The notes: generated from the sequence alone by a model not told the origin. A stretch of 64,000 nt of DNA from Aquisalinus luteolus (GCF_009712425.2 NZ_VCJR02000001.1:62001-126000), one strand, 5' to 3'; positions 1 to 8,489 are shown, counted from the stretch's first letter. Program-made: numbers and translations.

Positions 1-1
1 G

Positions 2-106
2 ATCATCTGCCATCTGAAGGCGATCCTGCCGGCAGAAGAAGCGCTGCTGAATTATGCCCATTCGCGTCACACGATGGGCGAGCCCCTGCTGAAACAGGCC
101 GTGTAA
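2..106 (+). CDS. flbT: C-terminal end of a flagellar regulator, probably FlbT (partial)
   Basis: Only the last 34 codons are inside the window, ending at a TAA that overlaps the next start (TAATG). The tail has the helical ICHLKAILPAEEALLNYA pattern expected where FlbT proteins end, in which a Leu-Lys/Cys helix is followed by a conserved acidic pair. FlbT is a small alphaproteobacterial post-transcriptional regulator that binds the flagellin mRNA leader. The neighbour downstream is a DUF1217 flagellar protein followed by export genes, which is the usual alphaproteobacterial setting. The identification rests mainly on context, because most of the protein lies outside the window. Confidence 0.55.
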   Translation: MICHLKAILPAEEALLNYAHSRHTMGEPLLKQAV

Positions 107-945
107 TGAGCTACACGCCGGTCATTCCCCTGAACGGTTATACCGGCTGGAAATTCGTGCAGCGGACTTATGACCGCCAGTTCGAGAGCTTTACCAAGTC
201 GCCTGAAGTTGCGCGCAATATCGACTATTTCAAGGAAAACATTCGCAACGCAACGACGGTGCAGGACCTGGTCACCGACCGCCGCCTGCTGACCGTCGCG
301 CTGGAGGCGTTTGGCCTGGGCGAAGACATCAACAAGGGCGCCTGGGTGCGCAAGATCCTCGAGGAAGGGACGCTGGACGAGGATGCCTTTGCCAACAGGC
401 TCGGCAATCCTCAGTATCAGGAGTTTGCCCGCACTTTCGGCTATGGCAATGGCGGGTTCGACCCGACCGACAAGCAGATCGAGCGCATCATCGAGAATTA
501 CCGCACCCGCGCCTTCGAGCAGGCGGTCGGCAATGTCGACAATGACATGCGTCTTGCCCTGAACTTCGAGCGTGAAATCGGCGCCATCGCCAATAACGAG
601 AACCTGTCAGAGGTTGGCGGCTGGCTGAAGATCACGGCATCGCTTCCCTTGCGTGAAGTGGTCGAGGCGGCGTTCAACCTGCCCAAGGAATTTGCCCAGC
701 TCGATCTCGACCGGCAGACTGAAATCCTTGCCGACAAGTCGTTCCAGATCTTCGGCGATAAATCCGTGTCCGCCCTGGCCGATCCGGAAAATGTCGAGAC
801 CATGATCCGCCGGTTCCAGCTACGCCGTCAGGCGGAAAACGGACCATCGGCCCTGACACCGGGCTATAGCGCGCTGCAGGTTCTGCAGGGCGGTGGCGGG
901 CTCGGCTCGGTCGGCATCGCAAACCTTCTGCTTTCCAATATCTGA
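106..945 (+). CDS. DUF1217 family flagellar-associated protein
   Basis: The 279-residue protein matches the DUF1217 family found in alphaproteobacterial flagellar clusters. It opens with PLNGYTGWKFVQRTYDRQ and continues with the family's TTVQDLVTDRRLLTVALEAFGL segment, in which runs of helices surround short acidic loops. It has no signal peptide and no membrane segment. Its start overlaps the stop of the upstream flbT-like gene by one base, so the two are probably translated together. A biochemical role is not established. DUF1217 proteins are linked to flagellar assembly or function by genomic context, and the flagellar genes on both sides agree with that. Its 3' end faces the 3' end of fliI. 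Confidence 0.85.
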   Translation: MSYTPVIPLNGYTGWKFVQRTYDRQFESFTKSPEVARNIDYFKENIRNATTVQDLVTDRRLLTVALEAFGLGEDINKGAWVRKILEEGTLDEDAFANRLGNPQYQEFARTFGYGNGGFDPTDKQIERIIENYRTRAFEQAVGNVDNDMRLALNFEREIGAIANNENLSEVGGWLKITASLPLREVVEAAFNLPKEFAQLDLDRQTEILADKSFQIFGDKSVSALADPENVETMIRRFQLRRQAENGPSALTPGYSALQVLQGGGGLGSVGIANLLLSNI

Positions 946-961
946 TCGGGCCAATATCTGA

Positions 962-2317
962 TCAGGCTTTGCCTTTGGCAGCCTCTTCAACCGCTTGCGG
1001 CTGCATGGCCAGAATCTGCATCAGCTTTTCATAGCTTTCATGGGTCGTCGCCGGGGATTTCTCCCCGATGAACTTGTCGAGCTGCGGCCAGATCCTGACC
1101 GCCTCGTCGAGCAACGGGTCGGTGCCGGGGGAATACAAACCTGCACGGATCATCGGCGCTGCCTCCTCATAGGCGCCGAGCAGCGACCGTCCACGCGAGA
1201 GGACTGCGTTCTCGGCAGCGCTCGCCGCATGGGGCAGGGAACGGGAGACGGACCGGCGCACATCGATGGCCGGGTAGCGCCCGCGTTCGGCGATCTGGCG
1301 GTCGAGCACGACATGGCCGTCGAGTATACCGCGCACCATGTCGGCGACCGGCTCTTCCATGTTCGATCCCGCGACCAGCACAGAGAAGACGGCGGTGATA
1401 TCGCCTGAACCTTCCAGGCCCGGACCCGCGCGCTCGCATAATCCGGCAACGGCGCGGAAAGTCGATGGCGGGAAGGCGCGCAAGGACGGCGTCTCGCCCG
1501 CAGACAGGGCGACCTCGCGATGGGATTCGGCAAAGCGGGTCAGGGAATCGAACAGCAAGAGCACATGCTTGCCCTGGTCGCGGAAATATTCCGCCGTCGC
1601 CATCGCCATATAGGCGGCGCGTTTTTTCAAAGGCGCCGGATCGGAAGAGGTCGCGGCAAAGACGACAGAGCGTTTCAGGCCTTCAGGGCCCAGCGCCTCC
1701 TCGGCGAAGGCGCGCACTTCGCGGCCACGCTCGCCGATCAGAGCGAGGACGACGATGTCCGCCTCCATGTGTCTGGCGAGCTCCGACAGCATGACCGACT
1801 TGCCGACGCCCGAACCCGCAAACAGGCCGAGGCGCTGGCCCTTGCACAGGGGCAGGAAGGTGTCGAGGGCACACAGGCCTGTATTCAGCCGGGTGCCCAG
1901 CGCCTTGCGTCGCGGAGCGGGCGGCGGCGGGTTCTTCAGCGGCATTTCCAGCGGACCCGCTGGTGGGCTGTTGCCCTCCGCCGTCAGGCCGAAAGGGTTG
2001 AGGATGTGCCCGGTCCAGAAGGGCGAAGGTTTCGGGCCGACCTGGCGGCCGAAGCTCGCCTTCGCCCCGACGCGGATGGCGCTTGCCTCGTCATAGAGGA
2101 TGGCGACGGCGCTTTCCTCGTCCATGGAGATGACTTCGCCGCCGATCTGGTGACCATTGCCGTTCTCGATGGTAACCCGGTCACCCAGATGGGCGACGCC
2201 GGACAGGCCGGTAATATGCGCGACATCGCCCTTCACCGCGCTGACATGGCCCCAGAAGGGCTGGTCCGCGGCGGTCGACAGGGAGGAGAGGGCTGATTCC
2301 AGTCGGGTGACGCGCAT
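962..2317 (-). CDS. fliI: Flagellum-specific ATPase FliI
   Basis: FliI is the F1-beta-like ATPase that energises the flagellar type III export apparatus at the cytoplasmic side of the basal body. The 451-residue protein has the expected length. A P-loop GLFAGSGVGKS lies at residues 164-174, followed by ALIGERGREV and a Walker B segment VLLLFDSLTRFAESHREV near 252-269. The N-terminal beta-barrel region ends in a proline-rich linker near residues 118-136. It is transcribed away from flgB and shares a 102-bp intergenic region with it. The start at 2317 is the only one that gives a complete N-terminal barrel. It is confidently FliI rather than an ATP synthase subunit, given the context and the SGVGKS loop. 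Confidence 0.95.
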   Translation of the reverse strand: MRVTRLESALSSLSTAADQPFWGHVSAVKGDVAHITGLSGVAHLGDRVTIENGNGHQIGGEVISMDEESAVAILYDEASAIRVGAKASFGRQVGPKPSPFWTGHILNPFGLTAEGNSPPAGPLEMPLKNPPPPAPRRKALGTRLNTGLCALDTFLPLCKGQRLGLFAGSGVGKSVMLSELARHMEADIVVLALIGERGREVRAFAEEALGPEGLKRSVVFAATSSDPAPLKKRAAYMAMATAEYFRDQGKHVLLLFDSLTRFAESHREVALSAGETPSLRAFPPSTFRAVAGLCERAGPGLEGSGDITAVFSVLVAGSNMEEPVADMVRGILDGHVVLDRQIAERGRYPAIDVRRSVSRSLPHAASAAENAVLSRGRSLLGAYEEAAPMIRAGLYSPGTDPLLDEAVRIWPQLDKFIGEKSPATTHESYEKLMQILAMQPQAVEEAAKGKA

Positions 2318-2419
2318 AAATAAGTTAACCGCTGTTAGGATTTATTAACCATTTGATAACGATATCGCGGCATTTTTTACTGAATCGTTAACCTTGGTAA
2401 ACAAATCGCGAATTGCCTC
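2318..2419. promoter_or_regulatory. Divergent fliI/flgB promoter region with CtrA-like half-site
   Basis: This 102-bp spacer between the divergent fliI and flgB starts is strikingly AT-rich compared with the genes. It contains several GTTAAC/TTAACC words, including an exact TTAACCAT at 2345-2352, which is the known CtrA half-site of alphaproteobacteria. Other copies of TTAACC lie near 2324 and 2388. A full TTAA-N7-TTAA box is not perfect in either orientation. Control of both transcripts by the cell-cycle regulator CtrA is an inference from these words and from the known regulation of flagellar genes in the class. Confidence 0.45.
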
Positions 2420-2767
2420 ATGAAAATTCTCGACGATCTTTCCGCCCTGTCCCGCTATTCCGCCCAGCGCCATTCGGTGCTGTCGGACAATATAGCGAAT
2501 GCCAACACCCCCGGGTATAAAGCGCAGGACCTTCAGCCATTTGACGAATTCTACAGCAAGGCGCGCCAGCTCAACGCCGTCGACACCATGGATGCTCCCA
2601 TCGTTCGGATGGAAACGAAAGCCGTGGTTTCGCCGAATGGCAACAACGTCTCGCTCGACGAACAGATGCTGAAGACGGCAGAGGCCAAGGGCCAGCACGA
2701 CATGGCGCTGGCGGTCTACAGGAAGACGATCGACATTTTCCGCCTCGCGCTGGGTCGCAACGTTTAG
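2420..2767 (+). CDS. flgB: Flagellar proximal rod protein FlgB
   Basis: FlgB forms part of the proximal rod of the flagellar basal body and is exported by the type III apparatus. The 115-residue sequence carries the family N-terminus, with LSALSRYSAQRHSVLSDNIA followed by the rod/hook signature NANTPGYKAQDL at about residues 28-39. The C-terminus is an amphipathic helix with a KTIDIFRLALGRN end. The length is a little short of the roughly 130 residues of enterobacterial FlgB but usual for alphaproteobacteria. It is the first gene of a plus-strand run of flagellar genes and is followed 17 bp later by flgC. Confidence 0.95.
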   Translation: MKILDDLSALSRYSAQRHSVLSDNIANANTPGYKAQDLQPFDEFYSKARQLNAVDTMDAPIVRMETKAVVSPNGNNVSLDEQMLKTAEAKGQHDMALAVYRKTIDIFRLALGRNV

Positions 2768-2784
2768 GCCAGGAGGGATAGAAG

Positions 2785-3177
2785 ATGGACTCACTCGGTA
2801 AATCCATGAGCGCTGCGGCGAGCGGCATGAGCACCCAGTCTTTCCGCATGCGCATCGTCAGCGAAAACCTGTCGAACGCCGACACCAATGACTATCAGCG
2901 CAAGCTCGTCTCCTTCGCTACCGTTTATGACACGGAGACCGGCGAGGAGACCCTGACCGTCGGACCGGTGCGCACCGACAAGACACCAGGTGACAAGGTC
3001 TACGAACCGTTCCACCCTCTCGCCGATGCAGAGGGCTATGTCACCAAATCGAATGTGGACATGATGATCGAAATGGCCGACGCGAAAGAAGCGGGCCGTT
3101 CGTATGAAGCAAACCTGACGGCGTTCCAGCAGGCGCGGGACATGTATTCCAGCCTGATCGCGCTGCTCAGGCGGTAA
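2785..3177 (+). CDS. flgC: Flagellar basal-body rod protein FlgC
   Basis: FlgC is the second proximal rod protein. The 130-residue product shows the N-terminal rod signature MSTQSFRMRIVSENLSNADT and the family C-terminus YEANLTAFQQARDMYSSLIA, in which the Tyr-Glu-Ala-Asn motif is diagnostic of rod and hook proteins. An AGGAGGG Shine-Dalgarno sequence sits 8-10 bases before the ATG. The gene lies between flgB and fliE, the normal order of this module, and the three products assemble together at the base of the rod. Confidence 0.96.
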   Translation: MDSLGKSMSAAASGMSTQSFRMRIVSENLSNADTNDYQRKLVSFATVYDTETGEETLTVGPVRTDKTPGDKVYEPFHPLADAEGYVTKSNVDMMIEMADAKEAGRSYEANLTAFQQARDMYSSLIALLRR

Positions 3178-3199
3178 CTGAAAAGGGAGGTATTGAGAC

Positions 3200-3523
3200 A
3201 TGGAAGCGTCTTCTCTTGGTGCCTTAAAGAATTATGCCAGCGCCCGCCAGGCGCTGACGCCGGATTCCAAACAGGCCTCCGGCCCTGACCTTGGCGGTGC
3301 CAAGCCATCGGGCGCGAGCGACAATATTGCCGACGCGGCGAAACAGTTTGCCGATGTTTTCGAACACGCCGAGACTTCCGCAGAAGCGATGACAACCGGC
3401 AATGCCGATGCGCACTCCGTCGTGGAGGCGCTGGCCCGGGCCGAAGTCGCGCTGGAAACCGCAGTAACGATCCGTAACCGCGTCGTGGAAGCGTATCAGG
3501 AACTGCTCAGAATGCCGGTCTGA
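3200..3523 (+). CDS. fliE: Flagellar hook-basal body complex protein FliE
   Basis: FliE is the adaptor between the MS ring and export gate and the rod. The 107-residue sequence has the conserved C-terminal half, ADAHSVVEALARAEVALETA followed by TIRNRVVEAYQELLRMPV, which matches the FliE family ending. The N-terminal half is poorly conserved and rich in Ala, Gly and Ser, as is normal. A strong GGGAGG ribosome binding site precedes the ATG. It follows flgC by 22 bp and precedes fliQ, consistent with a single operon. Confidence 0.95.
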   Translation: MEASSLGALKNYASARQALTPDSKQASGPDLGGAKPSGASDNIADAAKQFADVFEHAETSAEAMTTGNADAHSVVEALARAEVALETAVTIRNRVVEAYQELLRMPV

Positions 3524-3565
3524 TACCGGTATGACGCCGGTTTTGGACCGGAGCAGGGCACTTAT

Positions 3566-3829
3566 ATGAGCGAGCTAGAAATCCTCTCCATCCTGCGGGA
3601 ATTCCTGTGGGCGGCAGCACTGATCTCCATGCCGTTGCTGGTCGCCGCGCTGCTAGCCGGTGTGATCGTCGGCCTGTTGCAGGCGCTGACGTCGATCCAG
3701 GAGATGACGCTGACCTTCGTGCCGAAGCTCGCCATCATGCTGATCGTGTTTTTCGCTTCGTCGGGTTTCATGGCGCGGGTGATGCTGTCGCTGTTCGATG
3801 AACGGGTCCTGCCCGTCATCTCGCAATAA
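3566..3829 (+). CDS. fliQ: Flagellar export gate protein FliQ
   Basis: FliQ is a small integral membrane component of the export gate together with FliP and FliR. The 87-residue protein has two hydrophobic helices, roughly residues 15-40 and 53-75, separated by the conserved LLQALTSIQEMTLTFVPKL stretch that identifies the family. Length and topology match. It sits between fliE and flhA in the same direction. fliP and fliO are not in this window, so the complete gate must be finished from another locus. Confidence 0.95.
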   Translation: MSELEILSILREFLWAAALISMPLLVAALLAGVIVGLLQALTSIQEMTLTFVPKLAIMLIVFFASSGFMARVMLSLFDERVLPVISQ

Positions 3830-3877
3830 ACACAACAACAAGAAGGGCTGCCCTTGCAGGGTTTATGACGGGGATCA

Positions 3878-5962
3878 ATGCCTGAGCTGAGTATCCGGTC
3901 ACTCTATCAACCGACAGTGCTGCTGGCGCTGGCGCTGATGGTGGTCATCGTCATGATGGTCCTGCCGATACCGGCCTGGATGCTCGATATCGGGCTGACG
4001 GCGTCGTTTGCCTTCGCGATCCTGATCTTCACCATCACCCTGTTCATCGAGAAGCCGCTGGATTTCTCGTCCTTCCCGTCGATCCTGCTGGCCTCGCTGC
4101 TGCTGCGCCTGTCGCTCAACATCTCCTCGACCAAGCTGATCATCGGGGAGGGGCATACGGGCACCGATGCGGCGGGCGGCGTGATCGAGGGGTTTGCGAA
4201 CTTCATCATGGGCGGGAACATGTTCCTCGGCCTGATCGTCTTCTGCGTGCTGATCATCGTCAACTTCATGGTCATCACCAAGGGCGCGGGCCGTATGGCG
4301 GAGGTTGGCGCACGCTTCGCCCTCGATGCCATGCCGGGCCGCCAGCTCGCCATCGACTCCGATGTCGCCGCCGGCGCGATCAGCCATGACGAGGCCAAGC
4401 GCCGGCGCGAGATCGAACAGGAGGAGGCATCCTTCCTCGGCTCGCTCGACGGTGTGTCGAAATTCGTCAAGGGCGACGCGATTGCCGGTCTCCTCATCAC
4501 GCTCCTGAACCTGATCGCCGGCATGGCGATCGGGCTTGGTGTGCACCAGCTGTCCTTCGGCGAAGCGGTGCAGAACTATTCGATCCTGACGGTCGGCGAC
4601 GGTCTCGTCTCGCAGATCCCGGCAGTCATCATCTCGATCTCTGCCGCGCTGCTGCTGTCCAAGGGCCGGGGCGAGGGGTCTGTCGACCTTGCGCTTTTCG
4701 ACCAGCTCGGCAAGCATCCGGCGGCGCTGTATACGGTTTCTGCGATCCTCCTGATCTTCGGCCTGATGCCGGGCCTGCCCTTCCTGCCGTTCACCGTCGG
4801 GGCGGGGCTGATGGCGTTCGTTGCGTGGAACGAGCAGCAGAAGCGCAAGAAGGCTGCCGAGGCGGAAGAGAAGCGCCAGAAGGAAGAAGACGCGATCGAG
4901 CCGGAGAAGCTGCTGGGCGACGTGCTCGATCTCGATGACATTCATATCGAGCTGGCCAAGGACCTCGTGCCGGTGACGATGGACCCGGAATTCGGCTTCG
5001 ACCAGAGGATCGAGAAGATCCGCAAGTACATCGCCGAGGAATATGGCTTCATCGTTCCGGCGATAAGGCTGACGGATTCGGCGACGCTTGAGTCCGGCAA
5101 GTACCGGATCAAGATTCAGGGCACGGAAGTTGCCGCGAACAAGATCGTGCCGAACCACCTGCTCGCCCTGATGGAGGACAATGCCCATCCGGAGATCCGC
5201 GGCGACAAGGTGAAGGAACCGGTCTATGGCGCGTCAGCGCGGTGGGTCGCGACGGGCCAGCGCGAGGAATTGCTGATGAACGGCGTGCCGGTCGTCGAGG
5301 CGCCGGAAGTGCTGGCGACGCATATACTGGAGACGATCCAGGCGAATTTCGGCAAGCTGATGACCCGCCGGGCGCTGCGCGAAATCCTCGATGCGTTTAC
5401 CCATCTGACCAACCCCGAGCGCTCCAAGAACAACCAGCGCATCCTCGATGAATTCGTGCCGGATAAAGTGCCGGAAGACACGCTGCAGTCCGTGCTGCGA
5501 TTGCTGCTGGAGGAGCGGGTGTCGATCCGCAACCTCGCGGTGATCCTCGAGACGATCTCGGAAGTGAAAGGCTCCCTCAACTCGGCGGAACAGATCGCCG
5601 AGTTCGTGCGCCAGCGCCTGTCCTTCCAGTTCATCTTCAAGCTGCGTGACGATGCAGGCAAGCTGCCGCTGGTTCAGCTGGGGCCGAAATGGGAGGAGCT
5701 GTTCTCAGAGCACGAGCTGACCGGCAAGAACGGCCAGACGGATATTGCGCTGCCGCCCGGCGAGTTCAACCGGCTTGCCGGCGCCATACAGGAGAAGCTG
5801 AACCATTCCGCCTCGCGCGGCACCTATGCGGCGATCGCCACCTCGACCCGACGTCGCCGTTTCCTGAAGACCGTGCTGGCGGCCAAGGGCATCCGCAACC
5901 CGGTCATCGCCTATGAGGAAATTCCGCCCTCCGAACAGCCCGCGATCGTGGGAATCGCTTGA
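3878..5962 (+). CDS. flhA: Flagellar biosynthesis protein FlhA
   Basis: FlhA is the large export-gate protein whose cytoplasmic domain forms the nonameric docking ring for export substrates and chaperones. The 694-residue product has about eight transmembrane segments in the first 330 residues. The FHIPEP-family signature region includes SLLLRLSLNISSTKLI and a conserved AIDSDVAAGAI loop near residues 160-170. A charged linker (residues about 318-345, rich in Lys and Glu) leads to the soluble C-terminal domain. Its membrane and soluble parts are both intact. A palindromic repeat occupies the gap to fliR. Confidence 0.97.
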   Translation: MPELSIRSLYQPTVLLALALMVVIVMMVLPIPAWMLDIGLTASFAFAILIFTITLFIEKPLDFSSFPSILLASLLLRLSLNISSTKLIIGEGHTGTDAAGGVIEGFANFIMGGNMFLGLIVFCVLIIVNFMVITKGAGRMAEVGARFALDAMPGRQLAIDSDVAAGAISHDEAKRRREIEQEEASFLGSLDGVSKFVKGDAIAGLLITLLNLIAGMAIGLGVHQLSFGEAVQNYSILTVGDGLVSQIPAVIISISAALLLSKGRGEGSVDLALFDQLGKHPAALYTVSAILLIFGLMPGLPFLPFTVGAGLMAFVAWNEQQKRKKAAEAEEKRQKEEDAIEPEKLLGDVLDLDDIHIELAKDLVPVTMDPEFGFDQRIEKIRKYIAEEYGFIVPAIRLTDSATLESGKYRIKIQGTEVAANKIVPNHLLALMEDNAHPEIRGDKVKEPVYGASARWVATGQREELLMNGVPVVEAPEVLATHILETIQANFGKLMTRRALREILDAFTHLTNPERSKNNQRILDEFVPDKVPEDTLQSVLRLLLEERVSIRNLAVILETISEVKGSLNSAEQIAEFVRQRLSFQFIFKLRDDAGKLPLVQLGPKWEELFSEHELTGKNGQTDIALPPGEFNRLAGAIQEKLNHSASRGTYAAIATSTRRRRFLKTVLAAKGIRNPVIAYEEIPPSEQPAIVGIA

Positions 5963-5979
5963 TAATAAACAGTCCTCGT

Positions 5980-6072
5980 CCTTCGAGGGCGACTTGCGTC
6001 GCCACCTCAGGATTAGGACTTTGGTATGGGGCTGCCTCACCCTGAGGTGGCCAGCTTGCTGGCCCACGAAGG
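5980..6072. repeat. Composite palindromic repeat between flhA and fliR
   Basis: The 132-bp gap between flhA and fliR holds an imperfect palindrome running from CCTTCGAGG (5980) to CGAAGG (6072). The inner arm CCACCTCAGGATTAGG at 6002-6017 pairs, with two mismatches, with CCTCACCCTGAGGTGG at 6035-6050. Each arm also contains its own small hairpin (GGCGAC-TTGC-GTCGCC and GGCCAGC-TTGC-TGGCC). This bipartite layout resembles the REP/BIME-like intergenic repeats common in alphaproteobacterial genomes, where the words CCTTCGAGG and CCTCAGG recur. It may stabilise or terminate the mRNA within the flagellar run. Confidence 0.7.
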
Positions 6073-6094
6073 GCGGCAGCCAGTGGGATGAAAA

Positions 6095-6880
6095 ATGGAG
6101 TTTCTCGAACCCGTCAACCAGATGATCCTCGACAATGGCGATTATATTGCCAGTGTCATGGCGATCTTCGTGCGGGTGTCGGTGCTGGCCTTCTTCCTGC
6201 CCGGTATTGGCGAGACGCAGATCCCTGTACGGGGGCGGCTGATCGCGGCTTTCGTCATCACCTGGATGATCGTGCCGCCGGTGCTCGCCCGCTATGATGT
6301 CGACACGACCAGTGCGGCGACGATCACGGCGGCGTTCTTTGCCGAGGCGTTCAGCGGGTTCATCCTGGGGTTTGCCTTCCGCGTGATGATCTGGGTCCTG
6401 CAGATGGCCGGCACGATCATCGCCCAGGCGATGTCGCTGTCACAGCTGCTGGGCTCCACCTCCGAAGAACCCAACACGACGATCTCCTCGATCCTGATCC
6501 TTGCGGGCACGGCGCTGGCGGTGAGCATGGACCTGCATATCGAGGCAATCCGTGTGCTGATCCAGTCCTATGACACTTTCGCCCTCGGCCAGTTTGCCGA
6601 TACGGATACGGCCGCTTACTGGTCGCTGCAGCGCTGTGCGGAGGCTTTCTCCTTTGCGCTTGCCCTGTCGCTGCCCTTCGTGATCCTGAATTTCATCTAC
6701 AACGTCATGCTCGGCGCGATCAGCCGGGCGATGCCGCAGCTGATGGTCGCCTTCGTCGGTATCCCGGCGATCACCGGGGCGGGCCTCCTCCTGTTCTTCC
6801 TGTGCGCGACGACGATCCTGACGGTCTGGGCCGGCGGCTTCTCCAGCGTGCTCGACGACATCATCGCGATGGGGAGATAG
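6095..6880 (+). CDS. fliR: Flagellar export gate protein FliR
   Basis: FliR is a polytopic gate protein that assembles with FliP and FliQ. The 261-residue sequence has about six hydrophobic segments. It also has the family's conserved VRVSVLAFFLPGIGE near residues 27-41, the loop ITWMIVPPVLA, and SLSQLLGSTSEEPNT, which corresponds to the normally conserved substrate-path region. The start at 6095 is preceded by a weak GGGA sequence directly after the composite repeat. An upstream in-frame start is unlikely because the repeat occupies that sequence. Three bases separate its stop from flhB. Confidence 0.95.
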   Translation: MEFLEPVNQMILDNGDYIASVMAIFVRVSVLAFFLPGIGETQIPVRGRLIAAFVITWMIVPPVLARYDVDTTSAATITAAFFAEAFSGFILGFAFRVMIWVLQMAGTIIAQAMSLSQLLGSTSEEPNTTISSILILAGTALAVSMDLHIEAIRVLIQSYDTFALGQFADTDTAAYWSLQRCAEAFSFALALSLPFVILNFIYNVMLGAISRAMPQLMVAFVGIPAITGAGLLLFFLCATTILTVWAGGFSSVLDDIIAMGR

Positions 6881-6883
6881 GCC

Positions 6884-7975
6884 GTGGCGGAGGGACAGGA
6901 CGAAGGCCAGGAAAAGTCATTTGACGCAACCCCGCACAAGATTGCCGAGGCGCGCAAGAAGGGCGACGTGCCCCAGTCGCGCGAGGCGAACACTTTCATG
7001 CTCTATGCCGGGTTTGCGATCATGGTCATGCTGGTCGGCGCCAGCACGGCGACATCCCTCGCCAGCCGCCTGACGAGCTTCCTCGCCAAGCCCGACGCCT
7101 ATGCCTATGAGCTGCTGTTCAACCCGGACAAGAAGCTGTTCGCCGACCTGATGATGACGTTTGGCTCGCTGCTGGCACCGGTCTTCGTCATTCCGGCGGC
7201 GTTCATCATCTCCTCGGTCGTGGCGCAGCAATCGGTCGTGTTTGCGACCGACAAGATCAAGCCGAAGATGAGCAAGATCAATCCGATCTCCAACGCCAAG
7301 CAGAAATACGGGCCGGACGGGATCGGCGAGTTCGTGAAGAGCGGCGTGAAGATGCTGACCGTTGCGGTCATCACCGGTCTGTACCTGTGGCAGCAATATT
7401 TCGACCTGCCCGGCTATTCGCAACTGCAGGCCGGGCTGCTGCCGGGCGAGCTGCGCGAGCAGATCCTGATGCTGCTGATCTATATCATCATCGCGTCGGG
7501 CGCGATTGCCGCCGTCGACCTGCCCTGGCAGCGCCACCGCCATGCGGAAAAGCTGAAGATGACCTTCGAGGAAGTTCGCAAGGAACAGAAGGAACAGGAA
7601 GGCGACCCGCACCAGAAGCAGGAACGGCGCAAGCGGGCCCAGATGATCGCCACCTCGACCATGCTGCAGGACGTGAAGAGCGCCGATGTCGTTATCGTCA
7701 ACCCGGAGCACTATGCCGTTGCGCTGAAATGGTCGCGCAAGAAGGATTCCCTGCCGGAATGTGTCGCAAAGGGTGTCGATGAACTGGCCCAGCGGATCAA
7801 GGAAAATGCAGCAGAGGCAGGCGTGCCGATCCGCTCCGACCCGCCGACGGCGCGCTCTCTCTATGCCGGTGTCGAAATCGGAGAGGTGATCCAGCCCGAC
7901 CATTACGCCGCCGTCGCCGCCGCCATCCACTTCGCCGACACGATGCGCAAGAAGATGAAAGCGCGGGGACGTTAA
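6884..7975 (+). CDS. flhB: Flagellar export switch protein FlhB (GTG start)
   Basis: FlhB controls the switch in export specificity from rod/hook to filament substrates. The 363-residue protein starts at GTG. It carries the N-terminal EKSFDATPHKIAEARKKGDV signature and four membrane helices, followed by a cytoplasmic domain. The autocleavage site, normally Asn-Pro-Thr-His, reads NPEH at residues 273-276 (IVNPEHYAVALKW). The Asn and Pro that flank the cut are kept and only the third residue is changed. The C-terminal family block KGVDELAQRIKENAAEAGVP is intact. The gene follows fliR by three bases and precedes a coiled-coil gene by 12. Confidence 0.96.
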   Translation: MAEGQDEGQEKSFDATPHKIAEARKKGDVPQSREANTFMLYAGFAIMVMLVGASTATSLASRLTSFLAKPDAYAYELLFNPDKKLFADLMMTFGSLLAPVFVIPAAFIISSVVAQQSVVFATDKIKPKMSKINPISNAKQKYGPDGIGEFVKSGVKMLTVAVITGLYLWQQYFDLPGYSQLQAGLLPGELREQILMLLIYIIIASGAIAAVDLPWQRHRHAEKLKMTFEEVRKEQKEQEGDPHQKQERRKRAQMIATSTMLQDVKSADVVIVNPEHYAVALKWSRKKDSLPECVAKGVDELAQRIKENAAEAGVPIRSDPPTARSLYAGVEIGEVIQPDHYAAVAAAIHFADTMRKKMKARGR

Positions 7976-7987
7976 GGGGGGCGATAG

Positions 7988-8404
7988 ATGAAGGAACTGG
8001 AGAAATATCACGAAATCCTCCGACTGCTGAAAATCCGCGAAACGGCAGCCGAGAAGGCGCTTGCCTCGGTGCTGGCTGACAGACGCAAGTTGACGGAGCA
8101 GGCGGACAGGTTTCGCGCGCAGGCGCTGGCGGCGGTGGCTGAAGGGGAGGTGCCGAGCGCCGGGGCGATGCTGGCCGCAGACCGCACAGGGCTCGTCCTT
8201 CGCAAGAAGGCGAGCGAGAGCCTGCAACAGGCGCAAAGGCTTCAGCCCGAAATCGAGGCGCGCGAAAATGCGCTACGGGAAATCATCGGCAAGGTGACAG
8301 CGATGAAGGATGTGATCGAGCGGCTGGAGTTCGTCGCCGGACAGCAGGAAGAGGAACGCCAGGACGAGGCGAGCCTGAGTGCGCTGCAACAGCGCCGCTA
8401 CTGA
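7988..8404 (+). CDS. Coiled-coil protein, probable FliJ-like flagellar export component
   Basis: The 138-residue product is almost entirely alpha-helical and highly charged, with heptad-like spacing from residue 5 to 130, and has no membrane or signal sequence. Its position 12 bp after flhB, its length and its N-terminal YHEILRLLKIRETAAEKAL helix fit FliJ, the coiled-coil partner that inserts into the FliI ring. Sequence conservation in FliJ is low, so the name is inferred from size, coiled coil and neighbourhood. A GGGGGCG ribosome binding site precedes the ATG. The other possibility is a different export chaperone. Confidence 0.6.
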   Translation: MKELEKYHEILRLLKIRETAAEKALASVLADRRKLTEQADRFRAQALAAVAEGEVPSAGAMLAADRTGLVLRKKASESLQQAQRLQPEIEARENALREIIGKVTAMKDVIERLEFVAGQQEEERQDEASLSALQQRRY

Positions 8405-8489
8405 CCCTGTAAAACCAGCCTTGTGATAAAGTATCGTCGTGAAATTTTAACTAGGTTAATAGTTAAGCTAAAAATAGCGACGCTGGTAG

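Noticed and set aside
3899-5188. 429-codon frame antisense to flhA
   Set aside because: Composition is rich in Arg, Asp, Gln and His, typical of antisense GC-rich coding sequence; FlhA on the plus strand is certain.
6917-8236. 439-codon frame antisense to flhB and the FliJ-like gene
   Set aside because: It spans two plus-strand genes in opposite phase and shows no domain.
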